Of a DNA stretch of 64,000 nucleotides, positions 37,847 to 47,680 are shown piece by piece. The position numbers and the translations under genes are program-made. The stretch comes from Acinetobacter higginsii (GTDB taxonomy: Bacteria; Pseudomonadota; Gammaproteobacteria; Pseudomonadales; Moraxellaceae). Within the stretch, counting starts at the first letter, position 1, and each line of letters begins with the position of its first letter. The notes under the pieces are model-generated. The model ran no database searches and was not told the origin of the DNA. It saw only the letters and a list, made by a program, of their open reading frames with translations. The DNA lies in NCBI RefSeq assembly GCF_000369525.1, contig NZ_KB850072.1, forward strand, positions 372,001 to 436,000, written 5' to 3'.

Positions 37847-38592
37847 TGGAACAATCAATGCAGCAACCACAGACGCTCTGTATCAAGCACTTAGCGAAGA
37901 ACTACAGTAAACGTTGGGTAGTAAAAGATGTTTCTTTTACTATGCAAAGTGGACAAATTGTTGGTCTGCTTGGGCCAAATGGTGCAGGTAAAACGACGAG
38001 CTTTTATATGGTCGTCGGTTTGGTTCGTATGGATAAAGGCGAGATTCATTTAGATAATCTGGACTTGTCTGATCTGGCGATGCATGAGCGTGCACGTAAA
38101 GGTATTGGTTATTTGCCTCAGGAAGCTTCAATCTTTAGAAAGTTGACGATTGCTGAAAACATTATGGCAATTTTAGAAACGCGTAAAGATTTGAATAAGC
38201 AACAACGTCAGCAACGCCTGAATGAATTATTAAATGATTTTAAAATTAATCATATTAAGGATTCATTGGGGATGAGTGTGTCTGGTGGTGAGCGTCGCCG
38301 TGCTGAAATTGCTCGTGCTTTGGCTGCCGATCCTAAGTTTATGCTTCTAGATGAACCATTTGCTGGTGTCGACCCAATTTCTGTTGGTGATATTAAAGAT
38401 ATTATTCAAACACTTAAGGATCGTGGTATTGGGGTTCTGATCACGGATCATAACGTACGTGAGACTTTAGCAATTTGTGAAAAAGCTTATATTGTGAGTG
38501 AAGGGTCTGTAATTGCAGAGGGCACACCACAAGAAATTCTAGATAATGAGCAAGTGCGTAAAGTATATTTAGGTGATGATTTCGTCGTTTAA
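37846..38592 (+). CDS. lptB: LPS export ABC ATPase LptB
   Basis: The 248-residue ATPase has Walker [10 protein letters not shown], the signature [15 protein letters not shown], and Walker [13 protein letters not shown], plus the [11 protein letters not shown]-loop. It powers LptBFG. It is the last gene of kdsD-kdsC-lptCAB, followed by a terminator. Confidence 0.97.
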   Translation: MEQSMQQPQTLCIKHLAKNYSKRWVVKDVSFTMQSGQIVGLLGPNGAGKTTSFYMVVGLVRMDKGEIHLDNLDLSDLAMHERARKGIGYLPQEASIFRKLTIAENIMAILETRKDLNKQQRQQRLNELLNDFKINHIKDSLGMSVSGGERRRAEIARALAADPKFMLLDEPFAGVDPISVGDIKDIIQTLKDRGIGVLITDHNVRETLAICEKAYIVSEGSVIAEGTPQEILDNEQVRKVYLGDDFVV

Positions 38593-38612
38593 ATCGGCCG
38601 ATTATCACTTTT

Positions 38613-38639
38613 AAAAAAGAACCGTAAGGTTCTTTTTTT
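38613..38639 (+). terminator. terminator after lptB
   Basis: AAAAAAGAACC-GTAA-GGTTCTTTTTTT. The following 300 bases are AT-rich and hold no gene; they must carry the promoter of the secretion operon. Confidence 0.92.
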
Positions 38640-38937
38640 GGGGTAAATAAAATAATAAATGGTTAAATATTGAGTTGTTGATGAAGGGGTGGCTTATATT
38701 TTATCCTAATTGTATGATAAATATATATTTTATAGATTCCACTATAAAGGCATAATCTATTAAAATGCGAACTGTTTTACAAAAATATACATATATCTAG
38801 CGATGAAATTATGTGCGGAACGTAGTGTTTTTTATAAAAAAATGCTTAAAATGAAAATGCTGAAATGATAACAATACGAAAAAAATATGAACTTGCACAA
38901 CGATATAAAAGTGAATAATGGATCATGGAAAAAAAGT

Positions 38938-40428
38938 ATGGATTTTAAGTGGTTACTTTATGTAGCAACCTTGTCTGTGCCAATGACACATGCAACAACT
39001 CCAAGTGAACAGTATCACACTTTAAAGAACAATATTTCTCAGCTTTTTGTCCCAAAAAGTAGTGATGAGTTTAAAGTGGCACAAATGCAGAAATTAAGTA
39101 ATTTTTCTGTTGATGCTTCACTCGGGAGTGATTTGCCTGTGGTTGGATCAGGCCGTCCTCAAGTCGATACCGTTCCTGCTGCTTTCTGGCAGAATCAGCG
39201 AAAAGTACTCAAAGATGCGGTACAGATTGCGGTACAGCGGAACCCTGAAATTTCGCAAGGAATTTCATCATTAGCCTCACAAAATGCCAATATTGATGTT
39301 GCCAAATCTGGCTACTATCCACAGATAGGTGGTGGGGTCAGCACAGGTGATTTGGGCAAAAAAAGTACTCGAGGCCAACAGTTACTCACTTTAAGTGCTG
39401 CACAAATGCTTTATGACTTTGGTAAAGTTAAATCAGGTGTTGATGTCGAAAAAGCCAAAGTTGTGGTTGGGCAAGCGAATGTTCTAGTGAAAATTGATGA
39501 TATTTCATTAGATGTTGCGCAAACAATTGTTAATATTCAGCGTTATCAAAAACTGATCCAGATTGCGAATCAGCAAATCGCAGGGATTAAGCGTATCCAA
39601 GAGATGGCTAATCTGCGTGCTAATGCGGGAATTAGTAGTCAGGCTGATCCGATACAGGCCCAATCTTATTTGCAATCCGCTCAATCAGCGATGATCGCGC
39701 AACAATCTTTGCTGAGCCAATATCAGCAGCATTTGTATACCTTATTAGGTTTTGATACACGAAATGTACAATGGGCGATTTCAGAAGATTTTGTAAAACA
39801 ATCAGATTTATATGCTGCACCGCAGTTCAATACCATTCCACAAATGATCGCAGCTCAGGCTGGAATTGAGGTTGCCCGTAATCAAAAATTACAGACACAG
39901 ATTAGTAATTATCCGACACTATCTGTAAAAGGAGAACTGAGTCAAGCTTTACATGGTAGGAACCCTGGAAATGATAAAGAGGGTGGGTTCGATAGTGCGA
40001 TTATGTTGGAAGCTAGTAGCCAGTTCTATCAAGGTGGGGCCACATCCTCGAAAACTCGTGCGGCTAGTTTTGCTGAAGAGGCAGCAAAAGCACAAGTCAA
40101 TGCGGTGTATTTAAAAGTATTGGATCAGATTCGAACCAGCAGAGAACAAATTGAAAACAAACAACGTCAAATGCAGGTTTTAGCAGGACAACAAGCAACA
40201 ACAATACGAACAAGAGAACTTTATCAAGAACAATATAAGTTGGGAACACGGACTCTGGTTGATCTGTTAAATGCAGAACAGGCGATTCATAGTGCGAATT
40301 CAGAGGCAGAAACAGCACGTTATGACATTTACAGCAGTATTGCTCAATATATTGCTGCAACAGGACGTTCTCGCCAAGCCTATGACCTCAATAATATAAA
40401 AATCCAAGGATTTGAGGTACAACCATGA
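38938..40428 (+). CDS. TolC-family outer-membrane channel of a type I secretion system
   Basis: The protein of about 496 residues has a signal peptide (MDFKWLLYVATLSVPMTHA) and two TolC repeats rich in Gln and Ala coiled-coil segments (for example AVQIAVQRNPEISQGISSLASQ and YKLGTRTLVDLLNAEQAIH). It forms the outer-membrane duct. A start 51 bases upstream is possible. It overlaps the ATPase gene by four bases (ATGA), so the three genes form an operon like lapEBC, used for giant biofilm adhesins. Confidence 0.9.
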   Translation: MDFKWLLYVATLSVPMTHATTPSEQYHTLKNNISQLFVPKSSDEFKVAQMQKLSNFSVDASLGSDLPVVGSGRPQVDTVPAAFWQNQRKVLKDAVQIAVQRNPEISQGISSLASQNANIDVAKSGYYPQIGGGVSTGDLGKKSTRGQQLLTLSAAQMLYDFGKVKSGVDVEKAKVVVGQANVLVKIDDISLDVAQTIVNIQRYQKLIQIANQQIAGIKRIQEMANLRANAGISSQADPIQAQSYLQSAQSAMIAQQSLLSQYQQHLYTLLGFDTRNVQWAISEDFVKQSDLYAAPQFNTIPQMIAAQAGIEVARNQKLQTQISNYPTLSVKGELSQALHGRNPGNDKEGGFDSAIMLEASSQFYQGGATSSKTRAASFAEEAAKAQVNAVYLKVLDQIRTSREQIENKQRQMQVLAGQQATTIRTRELYQEQYKLGTRTLVDLLNAEQAIHSANSEAETARYDIYSSIAQYIAATGRSRQAYDLNNIKIQGFEVQP

Positions 40429-41471
40429 TTACTACAAAAATAAACTATCAGCCTTGGTTACAAGCCATACTGACCATTGCAAAGCATTATCGAATTGAAC
40501 CTTCTGAGGAACGGATTCGCCTGCAGCTTGACTGGAATCAAAACCAGAATCTAGATGAAGTTTTAGTGTTAATCAGCAGACAGGTTGGATTAAACCTTAG
40601 AAGAGTTGCCTTTAGCGACGACGTGATTAACCCTTGGCGTTTACCTGTATTGGTAGAATTAGCCGACGGGCAGGTTGGTGTTATTGATAAAGCTGACGGT
40701 TCAGGCCATGTCAGTGTTCAACTAAGTGGCGATCAAGGTCTATCCCAAAAATTTGCCGTTGGCGCATTGAAGCATATTATTAAAAATGTATATGTGCTCC
40801 GCCCTGAACAGTCAGTACCCGATGCGCGTATTGATGAATATATCAAACCATACGAGGCAAGCTGGTTTTGGTCAATTGTATTGCAAGACTGGAAACGCTA
40901 TATCGATATCATGTTGGCCTCAATGATTGCCAATATTTTGGCCTTGGCCACGATTATTTTTTCAATGCAAGTCTATGACCGAGTTGTTCCATCACAGTCG
41001 ATTCCAACACTTTGGGTACTTGCGAGTGGTGTACTCATTGCTGCGATTTTTGAGTTTGTATTAAGACTTTCACGGGTTTATATCTCAGATATTATTGGTA
41101 AAAGGGCAGATTTACGAATTTCTGATCGCGTATTTGGTCATGCAATTCGGATTAAGAATAGTGAGCGCTCTAAGTCAACGGGAACCTTTATTTCTCAGAT
41201 CCGTGAGTTAGAAGGTGTTCGAGATCTAGTGACATCAACGACCATGGGGGCCATTGCCGATTTACCCTTTTTCTTTTTATTCCTGATTATCTTCGCAATC
41301 ATTGGTGGTAACTTATTTTGGGTCATGTTATTGGTCGTGCCTCTAATGATCTTGCCTGCAATTTTGGCACAAAATAAATTGGCACAGCTTGCACAAGAAG
41401 GGATGCGTGAATCTTCGATTCGAAATGCAATTTTAGTAGAAGCAGTACAGGGTATTGAAGATATTAAATTA

Positions 41472-42209
41472 GGGGCTTAGGAAGTTAAGCATATTAAAAA
41501 GTATGGTAACTTCCTTATATGAAAGCAAAAAATAGATACTATTCCCGTTCAAGAATCACAGAAGCAAAATTCAGGCAGATCATTCGCTTTTTTGCCATGG
41601 ATTTTACTGCTTCAGATACCGCTAAACTCACCAATATTTCTGTACGTTCTATCAATACAATTTATATCAAATTGCGTAAAAAGATTGCTATCCAATGTGA
41701 AGAAATATCTCCCTTCAATGGTATCGTTGAATTGGATGAATCTTACTTTGGTGCTCGTCGTGTTCGTGGTAAACGAGGTCGTGGGGCGTCAGGAAAGACC
41801 ATTGTATTTGGTTTGCTTAAACGAGATGGAAATGTATACACAGAAATTGTACCAGATTGCTCCAAAGCTACGCTACAAGGCATTATCCGTGGGCATATAG
41901 AACTTGATTCAGTCATTAATACAGATGGATGGCGGGGATATGATGGTTTAGTAGATATTGGCTTTGATAAGCACTTAAGAGTAAATCATGGTGACAATGA
42001 ATTTGCCTGTGGAGAGCGTCATATCAACGGTATAGAATCATTCTGGGGCTATGCTAAGAAAAGGCTTATTAAGTTTAATGGGATTGACAAAAAGATGTTT
42101 TATCTACATCTTAAAGAAACGGAGTATCGCTTCAATCATCGGCATAGTAATTTATACCTCGATTTGCTGAAACTACTCCGCAATGATCCTCTTTAACTTC
42201 CTAAGCCCC
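41472..42209 (+). mobile_element. IS1595-family insertion sequence, copy 2
   Basis: The element is 738 bp, with the same ends and the same transposase as copy 1 at 10783-11520, in the opposite orientation. It is flanked by the direct repeat TAAATTA (41465-41471 and 42210-42216), and it lies inside the type I secretion ATPase gene. Confidence 0.97.
41519..42196 (+). CDS. IS1595-family transposase, copy 2
   Basis: The 225-residue protein is identical to copy 1: helix-turn-helix N-terminus, ELDESYFG, NTDGWRGYDGL and HINGIESFWGYAKKRL catalytic segments. The frame is complete, so the element may still be active. Confidence 0.96.
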   Translation: MKAKNRYYSRSRITEAKFRQIIRFFAMDFTASDTAKLTNISVRSINTIYIKLRKKIAIQCEEISPFNGIVELDESYFGARRVRGKRGRGASGKTIVFGLLKRDGNVYTEIVPDCSKATLQGIIRGHIELDSVINTDGWRGYDGLVDIGFDKHLRVNHGDNEFACGERHINGIESFWGYAKKRLIKFNGIDKKMFYLHLKETEYRFNHRHSNLYLDLLKLLRNDPL

Positions 42210-43313
42210 TAAATTATTACGCGCGGAGTCACGTTTCCAAAACCAGTGGAACCATATGAACGAAGTGTCTGCTGATATCAGTATGCAGCAACGTAAGATT
42301 GTGGGGGTACTGACTGCGTGGACGCAAAAGATTCAGGGGCTAACTTATGCAGCTGTGATTCTAGTGGGTTGTTTTGCGGTGATGAAAGGCGATATGACCA
42401 CAGGTGCTTTGGTGGCGTGTTCGATTTTATCTTCACGGATGTTGGCACCAATTTCACAAATCACGGGTATTTTGGGACGTTTGCAACAGGCAAAAGTGGC
42501 GAAGAAAAGCTTAGATGAGTTAATGCAGAAACCTGTCGATCAACCAGATCAAGCACATTTGGTACATAAAGAAGTGTTGCATGGCGATTATGAGTTGAAA
42601 AAAGTGGTGTTCCAATATACGGAAGATGACCCACGCCCAAGTTTGGTTATTCCACAACTTAAGATTCGTGCAGGTGAGCGTATTGCAATTCTAGGACGCA
42701 ATGGTGCAGGTAAATCGACCTTATTACAGATTTTATCTGCGATGCAGTTTCCGAATTCTGGCTCAGTGTATTTAGATGATCTGGATATTAGTTTGATTGA
42801 TCCTGCCGATGTGCGTCGTGATATGGGCTTACTTAATCAAAATGCACATCTATTTTATGGCACCATCCGTGAAAACTTAACCCTTGGCGCACCTCTAGCG
42901 CGTGACGAGGATATATTAAAGGTACTAAAAGTGACTGGTGCACTGAGTTTTGTGCATGAAAAGAAAGAAGGCCTAGATCATTTGGTATTAGAAGGTGGCG
43001 TTGGTTTCTCTGGGGGACAACGACAAGCCTTATTGTTGGCGCGTTTATTGATTCGTCAGCCGAATATCTTATTGCTAGATGAACCAACTGCTGCCATTGA
43101 TGATGTGGCCGAAAAGCAATTGATTGATCACTTAAAAACTTGGCTTGGTTATCGAACTTTAGTTGTTGCAACGCATCGACGTGCAGTTTTGGAATTGGTT
43201 GACCGAATTATTGTCATGAATGAAGGCAAGATCGTCATGGATGGACCTGTAGATCAAGTTTTACAACAATCATCAATAAAACAAAAAATAGTTTAATACT
43301 TTGAGGAAATTTT

Positions 43314-44504
43314 ATGAGTGAACAACAACAGAACAGCAGTCGTCCCATGAACGTAACTTATAATGAACCAAAGTTACCTCGTTCGACGCTTGTTGTTTGG
43401 ATGATTGGGATTGGTTTACTTTCACTCTTAATCTGGGCATGGTTATTTAATCTAGAAGAGGTTTCAACGGGTACGGGGAAAGTGATTCCCTCTTCAAAAG
43501 AGCAGATTATTCAATCACTTGAAGGGGGAATTCTCACTAAACTTGATGTCAATGAAGGTGATGTGGTTGAAAAGGGGCAAATTCTTGCACAACTTGATCC
43601 AACCCGATTTGCATCGAATGTTGGAGAGTCAAAGTCTTTACTGACTTCAGCACAGGCAACTGCAGCACGTTTACGTGCTGAAGTGACGGGTTCACCATTA
43701 AGTTTTCCTGAAGACGTGCAAAAGAGTCCTAAATTGGTGCAAGAAGAAACAGCGCTATATTTGTCACGACGTGCTAATTTGGAACAGTCAATTGAAGGTT
43801 ACGAGCAAGCAGCTAAGTTGGTAAGACAAGAACTGGCAATGACAGAACCATTGGTGGCAAAAGGGGCGGCCAGTGAGGTTGAAGTATTACGTTTAAAGCG
43901 TGAAGCCAATGATTTAAACAATAAAATCAATGATACGCGCAACCAGTACTATGTCAAAGCACGAGAAGAATTGTCTAAGGCGAATACCGATATTCAAACT
44001 CAGCAGCAGATTGTGAATGGTCGAAATGACAGTTTAGAACGTGCGGTATTTAAAGCACCTGTACGTGGCGTAGTGAAAGAAATTGATGTTACGACCCTAG
44101 GTGGTGTTATTCCTCAGAATGGTAAGTTGATGACCATTGTTCCTTTAGAGGATAAATTGCTGATTGAAGCGCGTATCTCACCGCGTGATATTGCGTTTAT
44201 TCGCCCGGGGCAAGAAGCTTTAGTCAAAATTACCGCCTATGATTACTCAATTTATGGCGGGTTAGACGGTAAAGTGACTGTGATATCCCCAGATACCATT
44301 CGTGATGAGGTCAAGCAAGATCAGTTCTATTATCGTGTATACATTCGTACTGATTCTGACCGTTTATATAACAAAGCGGGTAAGGCATTCAGTATTACTC
44401 CAGGGATGGTAGCGACAGTGGATATTCGTACTGGACAAAAAACCATTATGGATTACTTGTTGAAACCGTTTAATAAAGCCAAAGAAGCATTGCGTGAACG
44501 CTAA
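43314..44504 (+). CDS. HlyD-family membrane fusion protein of the type I secretion system
   Basis: The 396-residue adaptor has one membrane helix (about residues 25-44), a lipoyl/barrel-sandwich half (LEGGILTKLDVNEGDVVEKGQILAQLDPT), a long coiled-coil hairpin (about 100-240), a second half (FKAPVRGVVKEIDVTTLGGVIPQNG), and the C-terminal HlyD beta domain ending GQKTIMDYLLKP. It would bridge the ATPase to the TolC-like channel. It begins 17 bases after the split ATPase gene and is intact, but is probably useless with the ATPase broken. Confidence 0.92.
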   Translation: MSEQQQNSSRPMNVTYNEPKLPRSTLVVWMIGIGLLSLLIWAWLFNLEEVSTGTGKVIPSSKEQIIQSLEGGILTKLDVNEGDVVEKGQILAQLDPTRFASNVGESKSLLTSAQATAARLRAEVTGSPLSFPEDVQKSPKLVQEETALYLSRRANLEQSIEGYEQAAKLVRQELAMTEPLVAKGAASEVEVLRLKREANDLNNKINDTRNQYYVKAREELSKANTDIQTQQQIVNGRNDSLERAVFKAPVRGVVKEIDVTTLGGVIPQNGKLMTIVPLEDKLLIEARISPRDIAFIRPGQEALVKITAYDYSIYGGLDGKVTVISPDTIRDEVKQDQFYYRVYIRTDSDRLYNKAGKAFSITPGMVATVDIRTGQKTIMDYLLKPFNKAKEALRER

Positions 44505-44517
44505 CTTGTGCTGATTG

Positions 44518-44545
44518 AAAACCTCGCTTGATGCGAGGTTTTTTA
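44518..44545 (+). terminator. terminator after the secretion operon
   Basis: AAAACCTCGC-TTGAT-GCGAGGTTTTTT. Confidence 0.92.
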
Positions 44546-44595
44546 TTTGTGCTGTAAAAAGCTATAATCGCGTTTTAAATTTTTAATCATGTTCT

Positions 44596-45198
44596 ATGCC
44601 ATTCACCCTTGCCAGTTCGGTAACTTTTGAAGAAGACATTAAAAAAAGTCGTTTCCAAGCGATTGCAGCAGTTGTTGAAAATGAACAACAAGTGAAAATT
44701 TTTTTAGAACAAAACAAAGACTTATCCACCACGCATCAATGCTGGGCATGGAAGATCGGCCATCATGTTCGTTTTAATGATGATGGCGAACCTTCAGGAA
44801 CAGCAGGGCGGCCAATACTTGCCACCATTGAAGGTAATGATTTAACCAATGTGATTGTATTAGTGAATCGTTGGTATGGTGGAATTAAACTGGGTACAGG
44901 TGGTTTGGTTCGTGCCTACGGTGGTTGCGCAGGACAATGTTTGCTCTTGGCAGAAAAAATCGAATTGATTGAAAAGCAAGAAATTCGTTTTGCGTGTTTG
45001 TTCAATGAATGGGCGATTATGCAATATGAGCTGATGCAGCAGCAGATCGAGTATCAAGAACAATATACCGAAACAGGTGTCGTGATTGAGGCACGAGTTC
45101 AAGTGCATCAAATTGAACCATTAAGGTTAAAACTGCAAGATGTGAGTAGAGGACGTGAGCAGCTGAAAGTCCTAGAGGAACACGCACATGATGAATGA
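44596..45198 (+). CDS. yigZ: IMPACT/YigZ-family protein
   Basis: The 200-residue protein has the UPF0029 N-terminal domain with the GEPSGTAGRPIL and VNRWYGGIKLGTGGLVRAYGG motifs, followed by a DUF1949 domain. Family members are linked to translation control or proline metabolism in reports, but the exact role is unknown. Its stop overlaps the next gene by 11 bases. Confidence 0.9.
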   Translation: MPFTLASSVTFEEDIKKSRFQAIAAVVENEQQVKIFLEQNKDLSTTHQCWAWKIGHHVRFNDDGEPSGTAGRPILATIEGNDLTNVIVLVNRWYGGIKLGTGGLVRAYGGCAGQCLLLAEKIELIEKQEIRFACLFNEWAIMQYELMQQQIEYQEQYTETGVVIEARVQVHQIEPLRLKLQDVSRGREQLKVLEEHAHDE

Positions 45199-45805
45199 TC
45201 CTTTATTAAAATACCGAGAGCAGCATAAGCATCGTTTGAACTATATGCCATGGTTATATTGGACTTTAAAACCCAAACATCGCGAATGGGCTGAAGCATG
45301 GCAAGCCGAGTACCAAGCCTATTTGATGGATATGGAAACGGTTGAAATTGGTCAAAACTGCTTTATTTCACCCTTGGCCCATATCTTTGCTGAACGTGGT
45401 CGCAAGATCAGTATCGGAGATAATACCTTTATTGCTGCAGATTGTACTTTGCATGGCCCTTTAGAAATTGGCAATGAAGTGGCAATTAACCATCATTGTA
45501 TTTTAGATGGCGGTCGTACAGGGATTAAGTTGCATGATCAAGTTCGAATTGCGGCTTATAGTCATCTATATGCATTTGATCATGGCATGGAAATGGATCG
45601 TCCGATCTATCAACAACCTGTTACGTCTAAAGGCATTGAGATTGGTCGAGATGTCTGGCTAGGAGCGCACGTCGGAATTAAAGATGGAGTCAAAATTGGC
45701 GATCATGCTGTGGTTGGAATGAACAGTATGGTGACCAAAAATGTTGAGGATTATGCAGTGGTTGCAGGGAACCCCGCAAAATTAATTCGTTACCGAAGCG
45801 AATAA
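45188..45805 (+). CDS. hexapeptide-repeat acyltransferase
   Basis: The 205-residue protein has a left-handed beta-helix of hexapeptide repeats (from about residue 50: IGQNCFISPLAHI, ISIGDNTFIAAD) and ends with DYAVVAGNPAKLIRYR, the usual C-terminus of the WbbJ/NodL-like acetyltransferases. AYSHLYAFDHG holds the likely catalytic His. The acceptor is unknown. It overlaps yigZ, so both are probably translated together. Confidence 0.87.
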   Translation: MMNDPLLKYREQHKHRLNYMPWLYWTLKPKHREWAEAWQAEYQAYLMDMETVEIGQNCFISPLAHIFAERGRKISIGDNTFIAADCTLHGPLEIGNEVAINHHCILDGGRTGIKLHDQVRIAAYSHLYAFDHGMEMDRPIYQQPVTSKGIEIGRDVWLGAHVGIKDGVKIGDHAVVGMNSMVTKNVEDYAVVAGNPAKLIRYRSE

Positions 45806-45911
45806 AAAAGTGTATGAGATTCGATACATAAATTTAACCCACCATGCTTTTATCTATGTTAAGTTAAAAATAAGTAGAAGACCTAAGGTACATACCTAGA
45901 GAGAGGCGAAA

Positions 45912-46754
45912 ATGAACCGTGTAATTGCATGTATTGATTCTTCACCCTGCATTGATGCTGTTGCAGAAGCAGCAGTATGGGTTGCGAAACAAACGCAAAG
46001 AGAGTTGGTATTGTTGCAAATCCTGGACTATTACCCAGCTAGCTACCATTTAGGTGAAATCAGTGGCGTGATTGGCTTTGAAAGTAATGCCATGCTACTT
46101 AAAGAACTCGCAGAGTTGGAACAAAAACAGAGTGAGTTAGCACTCGATTATAGTAATAATTTGCTGAATCACATTTCTGAGTTGATCGAAAAACAGTACG
46201 GTCTAAGCAGTACCAAAATTCAGGAAAAAGGCGATTTTCTTGAGCAAAGCTTTAATCTTCTCAATGAAAATGATGTGGTGATTATCGGTCGAGTGGGTGA
46301 GCGAGCTGCTGAGAAGAACAAGCCGATTGGAAGTAATGTTGAAAACTTTATTCGTGGTGCAAATTGTACGGTTATTACCGTTGGGGAACATTTCCAGCCA
46401 CCGAAACGCTTTATCTTTGCTTATGAATATTCACCGACCTGCCAAAAGATGTTGCAACGCATTGCTCAAAGTGACTTGTTGAAAACATTACAATGCCATT
46501 TGCTCTATGTAGGTGATCATCCGGAAATGTTGGCCGAACCTGAAAAGTATCTCACTGATGCAGGTCTGGAAGTGGTTTCAGTCTATCGTTATGGTGATGT
46601 AGCACAAAATATTCTTGAATATCAAAGAGAACATGATATTCAATTGATTGTATTAGGTGCATTTAGTCACAGTAAAATTCATCAATTCTTCTTGGGCAGT
46701 ATCACGACGACGATCTTCCGAAATGCCAATGTTCCACTATTAGTTGCTAAGTGA
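45912..46754 (+). CDS. universal stress protein, two UspA domains
   Basis: The 280-residue protein consists of two UspA domains (about 1-150 and 160-280). The second has the ATP-binding motif GAFSHSKIHQFFLGSITT; the first has a degenerate form. Tandem Usp proteins of this type act in general stress survival. The gene stands alone. Confidence 0.88.
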   Translation: MNRVIACIDSSPCIDAVAEAAVWVAKQTQRELVLLQILDYYPASYHLGEISGVIGFESNAMLLKELAELEQKQSELALDYSNNLLNHISELIEKQYGLSSTKIQEKGDFLEQSFNLLNENDVVIIGRVGERAAEKNKPIGSNVENFIRGANCTVITVGEHFQPPKRFIFAYEYSPTCQKMLQRIAQSDLLKTLQCHLLYVGDHPEMLAEPEKYLTDAGLEVVSVYRYGDVAQNILEYQREHDIQLIVLGAFSHSKIHQFFLGSITTTIFRNANVPLLVAK

Positions 46755-46766
46755 TTCATTTTATTC

Positions 46767-46805
46767 CATATAGTTATCCGCAATTCCTGTGGATAACTGT
46801 ATGGA
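46767..46805. repeat. inverted repeat with two DnaA-box-like 9-mers
   Basis: CCATATAGTTATCC and GGATAACTGTATGG form a 14-bp inverted repeat with one mismatch. It contains TTATCCGCA (46775-46783) and, inverted, the exact DnaA box TTATCCACA (46789-46797). It lies between two convergent genes and no T run follows. Confidence 0.5.
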
Positions 46806-46873
46806 AAAGCACTGGAGATAAATATAATTTATTGATATTGCACAACTAAATTAAATAGGTTGTTTTTTAATCT

Positions 46874-47542
46874 CTATTTTACGATTGCAATGGCAAAACC
46901 ATCATGGCCTTTTGAACCAACCGTTTGCAAAGCTGTGCAAGAAAGCAGCTGAGGATGATCTTTCAAAGCGGTGAATGCTTCACGGATTCCTTCAATACTT
47001 GGTTTCTTGTTATTTTCATCAATGATCGCACCTGCACGAATCACATTATCTAATACAATGATTGTGCCTGGATGAGACAGTTTTAGACTGAGTTCAAAAT
47101 ACTCTCGGTAGCTTTGCTTATCGGCATCAATAAAGATCAAATCAAATGCTTCGCTGTCTTCAGCAATCAGCTGATTCATAATATCGGCACCACGACCTTT
47201 TTTGAGTTCGATATTGGTCGGCATATTGGCATAATCAATATTTTCTTGAGCGATAACCACGTGAGTATCGCGTCCTTCAACCGTCAGTAGATAGCCATCT
47301 TCAGGAAGGGCCTTGGCTAGCCAAATGGTACTATAGGCACCGAATGTACCGAGTTCTAATACGCGTTTGCATTGATTCATTTGAATCAACATTTGCAAAA
47401 ACATACCTTGATTAGGTGCAACAGCCAAATGATTAGAAAAGCCTTGAGTATCAGTATTATCTAATGCATGTTGAAGTCTAGGGTCTGTGGGAATTAAATG
47501 TGAATTGATATAGTCATCAATCTCGGTCCACATCTGTTGCAT
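46874..47542 (-). CDS. class I SAM-dependent O-methyltransferase
   Basis: The 222-residue enzyme belongs to the O-methyltransferase family 3 (catechol/caffeoyl-CoA type): RVLELGTFGAYSTIWLAKALP is the SAM-binding motif, DLIFIDADKQSYREYFE and VLDNVIRAG hold the metal ligands. The substrate is unknown. The start at 47542 uses ATG; further in-frame ATG codons nearby are possible. Confidence 0.88.
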   Translation of the reverse strand: MQQMWTEIDDYINSHLIPTDPRLQHALDNTDTQGFSNHLAVAPNQGMFLQMLIQMNQCKRVLELGTFGAYSTIWLAKALPEDGYLLTVEGRDTHVVIAQENIDYANMPTNIELKKGRGADIMNQLIAEDSEAFDLIFIDADKQSYREYFELSLKLSHPGTIIVLDNVIRAGAIIDENNKKPSIEGIREAFTALKDHPQLLSCTALQTVGSKGHDGFAIAIVK

Positions 47543-47636
47543 AATCAAGTTTACCTACCAATTTGTTAGCTCTGCATTTTAAACGTTTATGCTCAGAGTG
47601 CAATTTTATTGCGGCATGAATCCGCATGATTGAAAC

Positions 47637-47666
47637 AAAAAAAGAGATCATTTTGATCTCTTTTTA
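47637..47666 (-). terminator. terminator after the M15-like lipoprotein gene
   Basis: AAAAAAGAGATC-ATTTT-GATCTCTTTTT. Confidence 0.88.
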
Positions 47667-47680
47667 TTCAGATATCTGTT

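Larger units (their letters stand above)
40425..43296 (+). pseudogene. type I secretion ABC ATPase (LapB-like), split by an IS
   Basis: The gene is cut by the IS1595-family element at 41472-42209. Without the IS and one copy of the 7-bp duplication TAAATTA, the frame joins perfectly as GIEDIKL-LRAESRFQNQWN and gives one protein of 708 residues. Domains: C39-like N-terminal domain lacking the catalytic Cys (residues 1-130), membrane domain (about 150-430), and nucleotide-binding domain (Walker A GRNGAGKS, signature FSGGQRQALLLARLL, Walker B ILLLDEPTAAID). The first part now ends after 351 residues inside the IS; the second could at best start at ATG 42256. Neither half should export. Confidence 0.95.
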
